A DNA stretch of 64,000 nucleotides from Volvox africanus (lineage: Eukaryota > Chlorophyta > Chlorophyceae > Chlamydomonadales > Volvocaceae): positions 2,983,501-3,047,500 of the forward strand of contig BSDZ01000016.1 in the NCBI GenBank assembly GCA_030268105.1, in the 5' to 3' direction. A program made the position numbers and the translations under genes. Positions 56,941-64,000 of the stretch are shown piece after piece. The notes beneath the pieces were generated by a model. That model had not been told where the DNA came from. It saw only the letters and a program-made list of their open reading frames with translations, and searched no databases. Every line of letters begins with the position of its first letter. Within the stretch, counting starts at the first letter, position 1.

Positions 56941-57442
56941 GTTGTTTGGTGTCCTAAACTAATTGAAATGGCCCCGCCTTCTTTCAGAGCGCTGTTTCTA
57001 GATATCTGGCTGCGTGAGATGTTCAAATAGAAGGGCCCATTTGATGGAAGATGTACATTACTATCGCTTATACCATCACCTCCAAACACACGAGAATTGT
57101 CATCATCTGAGACATTAAGCTGGTTTGATGGGTGGGCAAAAGCAGGAGCAGGCCACAGTCAGCTGTTGCCAATAATATGGTAATGATTTGATATGATATG
57201 ATATGACATGATATCATGTAATATAAAATAGTATAAAATGGTATAATTTAATATATAATATAATATAACATAACACAACATAACATAATATAATAATATA
57301 AACATAATAATACCATATACTATAATAACATTTTATGATGCTTAATCATACAGCATCACAACATAAATATCTTACTGATACATAATAATAATATTTCTTG
57401 TAATATATTACTGGTGCCAATTCTATTCAGATTTGGGATGGA
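56941..57442. other. Flanking DNA with an AT-rich simple-repeat stretch
   Basis: 56941-57170 has no recognisable gene. 57180-57345 is a run of degenerate GATAT, TATAA and ACATA units, nearly free of G and C, a typical unstable low-complexity tract. No open frame of interest crosses it. Confidence 0.7.
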
Positions 57443-57447
57443 TACAT

Positions 57448-58689
57448 TGTTGTATAATGTACCCACGAAGGGTGGTATCAAAAGATACCGGTTGTGGTGC
57501 CAGAGTCCGATTAAGTAGAATCGCCAACCAGGTCGTACTTGAGAGACCATAAGGCCTCGAACCGGGCGTGACCTTCAGAAGTCACCACTACAACCGGAGG
57601 ATCAGTGAACCAGGAAGCAGGTGTTCCACCATTTACCATTCAGGCAGTAAATGGCCCAGTCCATACAGGTCGTGGACTAACCTGTTGTGCTACGGTTCAT
57701 TTCCCGCCGACGCGTAGGTCGACGCGATCCTACGAGGCGAAGTGCTTTTGTGATGAACGCATTACATATGAATGAATCTGCATGATATAAATGTATTCGC
57801 ATATATTTATATATGCATCTGGCATGTTGTCAATATCCATCGCGACATCGCATCATGGCAAATCCGCCTAGCATGCATGAATGACCGAATCATTGAAGTG
57901 CGCATTATGCTCGTGCTATGAAACGATAAGTAATATTATCTGATATAATATTACTTCATTAAAGCACACTTTGAGAGCGCCGCACTTGTCGCGATGCATG
58001 CCCTGCAACCGGATATCGTTATCCGGACCCTTGCATCATGCGAATGCCGGAAAGGCTTATACGTTGTTACGAGTAGACATCGCCCATACGCAGTAGGGTT
58101 GTCACATCTAGGATCGGCCTCCTAATGTGAATCGTACGGCACTGCGATGCTGCGAGTATAACAGATGCGAGGACGGCTAAGCTAGACTAGACATTCGATA
58201 CCGGAGAACACTTGTGTGTTCTACATTACTATTACTATACGATATTCTACTTAGCCCGAGCTAAGCCTGAACTTCGCTAATCACCGCCGCGTGATGATTG
58301 CTTGCTTCCGGCGCTGACGGCGATTTCGTCCATTGCATCGTTCTGATCCGTAAGACTGTAAGTTATATCTCTCTTCGTCTTGAAGTCTTCCGCTGTCTCT
58401 GTTTGCTCTCGCTTGCCTTGCTGTACTTGCAAGTGCTCGCGCATCGGTGTCGATAGTCTCCAGACGTGCAGATACTTATGAGCAAACGCGAACGAGAGGT
58501 ACAACATAACCGACAGGTTCGGATGATTCGGGAAAGTGGTTAGTAACGTCAATGGTGTGGGATCCAGAAATCGAATAACAGATGGGAACATGTAACTGTT
58601 AAACTGATTATTATTTGTAATTATTAATGATAAATGAATTATTATTATTATCTCTTAATGATTTACAGCAAAGCATTAAGGATACAACA
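57448..58689 (+). repeat. Solo LTR of family C with target duplication TACAT, split by a solo A LTR
   Basis: It starts TGTTGTATAATG and ends AAGGATACAACA, with TACAT at 57443-57447 and 58690-58694. Removing the inserted LTR (57683-58506 plus one TAACC) leaves about 413 bp. It has the same TGTTGT/ACAACA termini as families A and B but no other clear similarity. A diverged inverted copy lies at 60363-60861. Confidence 0.85.
57683..58506 (+). repeat. Solo family A LTR with target duplication TAACC
   Basis: 824 bp, TGTTGTGCTACGG to GGTACAACA, flanked by TAACC at 57678-57682 and 58507-58511. It belongs to the A2 subfamily (CCGGATATCGTTATCCGG at 58009-58026). Confidence 0.95.
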
Positions 58690-58699
58690 TACATCCGTA

Positions 58700-58960
58700 T
58701 TGTTATTATTATGGTCACGCCACACATAGCCGAGAGTGTGTATGTTGTAAGAACCCGGGGGTTTAATGATACACCCCCGCTGGGCACGCGTATGGTCACA
58801 AGGGGGAACTTCGTAATGTTGGGGCTGCTTGGGTTGGCTGGTTTGATTTATTTAGCAGATTCCCTGCTCTGTGCGGCCCCTATTCATGTGCCAGACCCGA
58901 TTGGCCCACCTACTGGCCTTTTGATGGGTTTCTAAGCCAAGCCGCACCTCATTGCCCCCC
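58700..58960 (+). repeat. Diverged repeat unit, copy 1
   Basis: After a TTATTATTATGGT run, this unit shares blocks with 59385-59620: GGGCACGCGTA, CGGCCCCTAT(T/C)CATGTGCCAG, CTACTGGC and a GCCGCACC/CCCGCACC tail. It looks like a short interspersed element, but no promoter boxes or poly(A) end are clear. No protein coding is apparent. Confidence 0.45.
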
Positions 58961-59384
58961 TTAGGGCGGAGCATTACACCGCTGATGAGTCCTGCAAGTG
59001 AGGGCGTACAGACTGAAGAGTGAAGAGAGCTACCCCTGCTGCTCATACTCTCACTGGTGCCCCCGCAGATCCTTCATCACCGCCGTTTTCGTTATGAACA
59101 TGCCGTTGGTGTATGCAACACAGGGTGCACTAGCACATGTTGCCGGGGTGTGAGTTCCCCCATTACAACCCCCACCGTCATGCAGGGAACGTCCTCAGGC
59201 GCCCCTGGCAACCCGTAGGCTAGCTTGCGCCTTGCAAACGACGGATGGGGTTCATTTGATTTCCTGGCACTTCCGTCTGCTTTTCATTTATTCAGACGGC
59301 GGGTCGTAACCCTGACGCAGCACCAGCCCAGGCATCCACCAGAGGGCAGACGGTATTCATGCGCATCATCCTGTGTATTATTAT

Positions 59385-59620
59385 TATTATGGTTACTCCG
59401 CCCTTGCGGGCTGGCGTGTATTATGGGGATCTCCGGGATTTTAACCGAGTGGGCACGCGTACCTGAGGCCGCTAGAGATCACCTGTTTTTGGTTACGCAG
59501 AGTTTCCTTGCTCTCTACGGCCCCTATCCATGTGCCAGCCCCTTCGGATCTACTGGCATTTAGGTGGGTGTCAAACCACCCCGCACCATCAGCCCAGTTA
59601 TGGGCCTCAGATGCGCACTT
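59385..59620 (+). repeat. Diverged repeat unit, copy 2
   Basis: It begins after TTATTATTATTATGGTTAC and shares the blocks listed for 58700-58960. The 59621-60362 stretch beyond it, and 58961-59384 before it, hold no gene I can support. Confidence 0.45.
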
Positions 59621-60362
59621 CACGAGCTATGCATTTAACCCTCTCAAACGCCGGGGGCGGACTCGGACCCAACTCCGTAGAATCGGGCTATCCAAGCTGA
59701 ATTCCCCCTACGCCAATTTGCCCCGACCAAGATTCGAACTGATAACTTTGTGGTCGCAAGCTCGGATCCTTAGGGAATGGCCTCGAGAGGCGGATACATT
59801 ATTCTGTGTACGCTACTTGAGTTTTGACCCCGGGGCCCTGGGTCGGTCCTGGCAATATGCACCACTGTAGCACAGGTGAATTAGCGCAAATGCTACTCCG
59901 CGAGTTCCTCTTTTACAACCAGCCCTGATATCGAGCCGGTCATTTCTAATGCCTTCCCAAGAAGGCAATAGTTGTTGTCGGCTTCAAGGAAGTCAGGAAA
60001 GAGCGAGTCCCCCAATGTCTGTACCATGTTTTAGCCCAGATAGCAGGTCACGAATCAAGGATTTTACAGGCGCGCGTACACACATATACATAATACTCTC
60101 TCGCTAGTGGCCAGAGTGCAGGTTGCATGAACTGCATAAGTTGGGAGTGCTCTTATGTTTCGATCCCCAAACTCAATATTTCGCACACTTCGCGTGGCGC
60201 TGCACAATACCTCACCACGCGTGCAAATTGCAAATCAAGCAGCACAGGCTAGATAAATATTCATAAGAATGGTAGTATATCTGTTCATCTGGGTGAAAGT
60301 GTAAGAGGCTAAGGTTGGACTGCGGGCTGATTACGGCGGAAAATAATGGTTCTCAAAGGGAA

Positions 60363-60861
60363 TGGTTGATTTATCCAACGCCGTTATCTCAGATTTAAGA
60401 TAATATGAAACACGGCAACAGATTAATGGTAATCTGTTTATTGTTAATAATCATAATTGAACTAACTACCAGTTTAACCGTTTGTGACCAATTCAGAAAT
60501 CCAATGCAAATCAGGATTACGGATTTGGCGGCAGCCACCAGCCGCCATTACTAACCACCCTCCCGAAATACCGAACCTGTCGGTAGTCCAACATCTGTAT
60601 GGACTGGGCCTTTTACCGACTGAATGGTAAGAGGTGGAACCCCTGGTTCAACCAACCAATCAGGAAGTTCCTAAATCACTAATTTTCCGGTTATCGGTGT
60701 GCCACAGCTTGACCCGAAGTCAGTGACTTCTGAAGGTCACGCCCGATTCGAGGTCCTAAGGCATCCCAGGTACGACTTGGTCTGTGATGCTATATAATCG
60801 GGCACTGGTACTACAACCGGTATCTTTTGGTACCACCCTTCATTGGGTTCCTTATACAACA
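60363..60861 (-). repeat. Second family C LTR, opposite orientation
   Basis: Its reverse complement starts TGTTGTATAAGGAACCC and follows 57448-58689 through GATACCGGTTGT, CGGGCGTGACCTTCAGAA, CCCAGTCCATACAG and GACAGGTTCGG. The inner end is diverged (TGGTTGATTTATCC on the plus strand). No matching target duplication is seen, so the outer limits are approximate. Confidence 0.7.
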
Positions 60862-61070
60862 AGTCCTATCCCCCCGCTTCGTCCCCCCAGGCTTTTTGCT
60901 TCGGAGGCAGTGGGATGGACGAGGCAGGGTTTTCTTGCTTTTAGGGAGGTAGTGGTTGCTCTCTTGCCCTCTCTGTCTGGCAGGTGGTGTGGTTGGCCGA
61001 GGCTCATATACAACACCCTGAAAGGACAAGCACTGGGGGCCCTGACCGGGCTGACCCACAGCGCAGGGGT
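60862..61070. other. Short unique stretch, no feature seen
   Basis: C-rich then mixed sequence between the family C LTR and the microsatellite. No gene or repeat is recognised. Confidence 0.6.
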
Positions 61071-61255
61071 GGTTATATACATATGTATGTACATACATAT
61101 GGTGGTTATATACACATATACATATACATATACATATACATAGGCATAGGCATATACATATACATAGGCATAGGCATATGCATATACATAGGAATAAACA
61201 TATAAACATATAAACATATAAACATATATGTATACATGCATATATGCATATACAA
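61071..61255. repeat. ACATAT / CATAGG microsatellite
   Basis: An imperfect array of ACATAT-type units with interspersed CATAGG and TAAACA units. It generates long spurious open frames on both strands. Confidence 0.9.
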
Positions 61256-61265
61256 TCGGGTTTCA

Positions 61266-62727
61266 TTACGGACGAAGGTAGTCGCTGATGACGTATGCAT
61301 CTGTCATGTCTACCAAGGTAGCAAGTACGGCAAGATGCCGATACCTATAAATAGAGCCTAGCAGAATCACCTCAAGACTCAAGAAGCCTCCTTGAGCGAA
61401 CTTGACTGAGTTGTTGTACACCAGGGCATCACCTATCGAAAAGCTCTGGAACATGGACCGGAGGGCTAGCGCTCCCCAGGTAATCATCGCTCTGTTGTGG
61501 GAGATGCTGCTGTTAGAAAAGATGATCTGACCCACAGTGCCTGCCATATACAGGGCGCCTCCAGATGTACGAGCTTGGTTGCCGTCCATATGGCTGTTGT
61601 CACACAATTCGAATCTCTCAAGGCTTAAGAAGGGTTATCCATTTTGCTCTGGAAAATGAACAGCACCACCGTTGCCACCCATGTTCTCACTCAACCCACT
61701 GTTATGGCACAACGTGAAGTTTGTAAAGAATTTACCCGCGTAGACCGCACCCCCGTAGCCGTCACCAAAAGCCACTTTGTTGCCGCAGACACAGGAGCCG
61801 TTTGTGATTGTGAAGCTGGTGACTCTGGTCTTTCCGAAGTACATTGCGCCATAATAGGACCCATTGTTCGGAGCGCTGGCTGAGTTGTTGCAAATGCAGC
61901 TCTCCTCGGAAACCTCCACTAGGTCAGTGACCATGTACGACCCATCACCAATAGGCAAGTCTGGTGACAAACCGACCCCAATGGCAGCACCGCCCTGTGT
62001 AGCGAAATTCCGTGACATCTTGCTGCCCCTTTTCACCACCAGCTTCTGCAGCCCGCCGCCAATGAAGACACCGCCGCCTCGCGCTGCCATGTGCGAAGCG
62101 ATGTTGCCCGAGATGCTGCTCCAGTCCATGACGGTCACATTGGGGCAGTCCAGGGTAACCATGATGCCTCCGCCATCCGGTTTCTGTACATCTACATCTC
62201 CACCAGTGGCCGAGTTGTTGTCAATTCTGCTGCCTTCCAAGACTTGGATACCACCTGGAATACCGCGTGCTACAAACACGCCGCCCCCGGCACCCGCAGT
62301 GTTGTTGCTTATGGAGCTGTTTTGCCGAACAACAAGGATTTCGAGATTGCCATCTACGCGCAAAGCCCCTCCTGAACCAGGACGTCTCGTCGCCGCCATT
62401 TTCGAAGGCACGGTTCCCAGATACATTGCTGCCACGCAAGATGGAGATGTTCGTGATGCCCTTCTCTAAGCAGAATGCTCCGCCAGAAAGGTCAGCTGAG
62501 TTGGCGGAGACACTGTTGGTGCCTTCAACCACCAGCGATTCAAGTAAAGGCCCTATGCAGAATGCACCACCATTCCCATTGTAGCCGACAGTGTTGTTGT
62601 CCATTCTGCTGGATTGTGTGACGTGCAGGAGGTCCAGAAAGGTGCGCACGTTGATAAAGACAGCGCCCCCCGGCTTCGCAGCCTTATTGTGTGTGAAGTT
62701 GCTGCCGGAAATGTTGAAGACGTCCTG
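61266..62727 (-). pseudogene. PMP-type repeat protein gene, 3' part, with a stop and a frameshift
   Basis: The translated region is a chain of about 35-50-residue units built on S-x-(I/V)-S-x-N-x-A followed by GGA(V/L/F), for example SNFTHNKAAKPGGAVF and SSISNNTAGAGGGVF. This is the pattern of chlamydial polymorphic-membrane-protein and similar beta-helix surface proteins, frequent in algal genomes. The 5' end abuts GCATTTTTCAG at 62728-62738 (rc), a good splice acceptor, so earlier exons lie to the right. A one-base shift near 62393 and an in-frame TAA at about 61635 interrupt it; both flanks of each lesion carry repeat units. It ends at TAA near 61266. No membrane anchor is visible in this part. 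Introns or assembly error could explain the breaks. Confidence 0.65.
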
Positions 62728-63831
62728 AAAAATGCATAATGGTGGATAAAGGAAGTAGGCTCGTTTATCCGGTTGATTCGAACGAAGTATTAAATGAGGT
62801 CGTGTGTATTTTGTGTTCGTATGTATGTGTCATTCGCCAGGGTTGCAGGAGATATGTAATAGTACGGAACAAAATTAGCTTGTCGTGTATCGTACATGTA
62901 TACGTATGCATGTAATCGTTGGGAATGGTATAAACTGGACAAACTGGCTGGATGCCGCATGATAGCGAAGAACGAGGCAGTTTGTGCACCAACATATCAT
63001 AACGACGATCCTCCTCCACCGGTTGCCTCAAACAAGGGACTTCCAAGAAACAAACCGAAACGTAGCTCCAACCGAAAACGCATAACGAAGAACGCACATG
63101 ACTGATGCCGTTGGCATGCTTTCCTTCATTCCCTGCAAGCAACAGCAGCAAACAGCAACCACCAGCTGCGAACGCAAACCGCTTGCCTACCTAGTTCTAC
63201 GTCCCTGACGTCCTCACAATCAAAGCAGTATATAATAGGGAGCCCACCCCAACAATTGCTACGATAGATGACAATCAAGACGATAGCCCACAGGGACACT
63301 GTCGTCCATCACGCACAATCACACCAATGGCTAACTATTATTGTTATCACTAGCGCCACAATTCGTTCCATCTGGACGCATATAAAGAAACCCGAAGACG
63401 TGCTGAACTTGCTACGAATACTGGGGAAAATCTAAGATATATTCTGTGTCAGTACATAGCCATACGTAACATCTTCGTGTTTCCGCCTCTCCGTTCATAC
63501 ACATGCAGCAGCATGTGAACCACGCACGTGCCGACATTTGACAAACAAACAAACGCAAGCCTCGGAAACATCAAGATTGTAGTTTACAACCGTTACTGTA
63601 CAACACACACATAAACACGAACACATACATATTGCACACCGCATGCATGGTTTTCTCTCGGACAGGATTTCCCACACAATGTGAACCACTCAGCAAAACT
63701 GTCCTCGCTCTTGTCACCCCCCTTATTACATCATTATGTACCTGTTTATGAACGATCGATTACCCCGCTGCTTGCTAGGGGTCTTCGTGGACGTGATGAG
63801 AGTCTCCCATTCCTGCCCGGTTACTTAGCAT
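62728..63831. other. Intron or intergenic DNA upstream of the PMP-type gene
   Basis: No PMP-type unit is found on the minus strand here. A GTATATAATAGGG stretch near 63229 resembles a TATA box. Short open frames exist on both strands but none shows a recognisable domain. Confidence 0.4.
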
Positions 63832-64000
63832 TCACAATCGACTCTGCTGCGGGTGCTGGTCTGAGAGTTCATCTGCTCCCTCTTCTCCAATCCCTTGAAG
63901 ATTGACATCCTGGACACCAAGCTGTTCCAGGAAGACGTCAAAAGTATCCGGGCTTGCATGGCTTTCTGCTTGGCTGATATGCAGAGCGCGCAGCCGATGA
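63832..64000 (-). CDS. Possible C-terminal end of a minus-strand gene, cut by the window edge
   Basis: An open frame enters from the right edge and ends in TGA at 63832-63834. Its last 40 residues are acidic (for example TFDVFLEQLGVQDVNLQGIG). A second minus frame and one plus frame are also open here, so coding is not certain and the product is unknown. It could also be an upstream exon of the PMP-type gene, but it lacks the repeat pattern. Confidence 0.25.
   Translation of the reverse strand, partial: HRLRALHISQAESHASPDTFDVFLEQLGVQDVNLQGIGEEGADELSDQHPQQSRL

Noticed and set aside
58978..59005. CTGATGAGTCC followed by a possible stem, resembling the start of a hammerhead ribozyme core
   Set aside because: The GAAA that must follow stem II is absent (the sequence reads GTACAGAC) and no flanking stem I/III pairing is evident.
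59720..59770. tRNA-like B box (rc of AGATTCGAACT) that could mark a tRNA gene or SINE
   Set aside because: No matching A box, acceptor stem or cloverleaf can be drawn around it.
57448..60861. DNA transposon with 400-bp terminal inverted repeats
   Set aside because: The left arm is a complete solo LTR with its own 5-bp duplication (TACAT) and TGTTGT/ACAACA ends, so the arms are independent LTRs. No transposase is present.
60811..61300. Overlapping ORFs rich in Tyr, Ile, Cys and Met
   Set aside because: They are translations of the ACATAT microsatellite and show no protein features.

Overview
The window is a stretch of eukaryotic nuclear DNA, almost certainly from an alga and most likely a green one. 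About 57 kb of the 64 kb is a nest of LTR retrotransposons of the Ty3/gypsy chromodomain class (chromoviruses). The only host-like gene is a polymorphic-membrane-protein-type (PMP) repeat gene at the right end. The algal call rests on a Dam-like methyltransferase domain inside a gypsy Pol, the PMP-type repeat protein and short GT-AG-type introns. It is inference; no rRNA, tRNA or organelle gene is present to test it.

Four LTR families are separated here by their sequences; the names are mine. Family A has LTRs of about 824-835 bp (TGTTGTGCTACGG...GGTACAACA). Its copies are A3 (4218-5259, -), A0 (13234-21746 and onward, +), A2 (21747-29213, -), A1 (31415-38893, +), A4 (44072-51076, +) and A5 (55423-56940, +), plus solo LTRs at 29613-30436 and 57683-58506. 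Family B has LTRs of about 806-825 bp (TGTTGTACGCCGG...GGATACAACA). Its copies are B1 (5260-6416), E (5603-13233, +), G (14958-21505, +), B3 (40418-54485, -) and B4 (38894-55422, -), plus a solo LTR at 10060-10865. Family C is represented by two solo LTRs facing each other (57448-58689 and 60363-60861). Family D (1-4217, -) has a 202-bp LTR. Target duplications are 5 bp: GTGCC, CGACG, CGTAG, GTTGT, TAATA, TGAAA, TAACC and TACAT are all visible on both sides of their insertions.

Nesting order: D sits in A3, which sits in B1. A solo B LTR sits in E. G, A2, a solo A LTR and the 5' half of A1 all sit in A0. A4 sits in B3, B3 in B4, and B4 in A5. A solo A LTR sits in an LTR-C. The best preserved coding unit is A1, one uninterrupted 1704-codon Gag-Pol frame (Gag, zinc knuckle, methyltransferase-like domain, protease, RT, RNase H, integrase, GPY/F). 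Its C-terminal chromodomain has been cut off by a frameshift.

Main unusual points. (1) Family D carries a Dam-like adenine methyltransferase domain with an NPPY motif between Gag and protease. Family A carries what looks like the same domain at the same place, but with the catalytic motif replaced (FIPSSL), so it would be a pseudo-methyltransferase kept in an amplifying element. (2) Family A leaders contain a conserved small ORF, probably split by a 71-nt intron, that overlaps the gag start in another frame; a diverged homologue survives in E. (3) A and B LTRs share an ordered set of palindromes, one of which shows paired (compensatory) changes between subfamilies. (4) B elements G, B3 and E share the same stop codons, and G and B3 share a protease active-site loss, which suggests a family mobilised in trans.

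From about 56.9 kb the retroelement nest ends. The rest is AT-rich DNA, the family C LTRs, weak diverged repeats, a microsatellite, and a minus-strand PMP-type repeat gene (61266-62727) with a candidate splice acceptor and two coding lesions.
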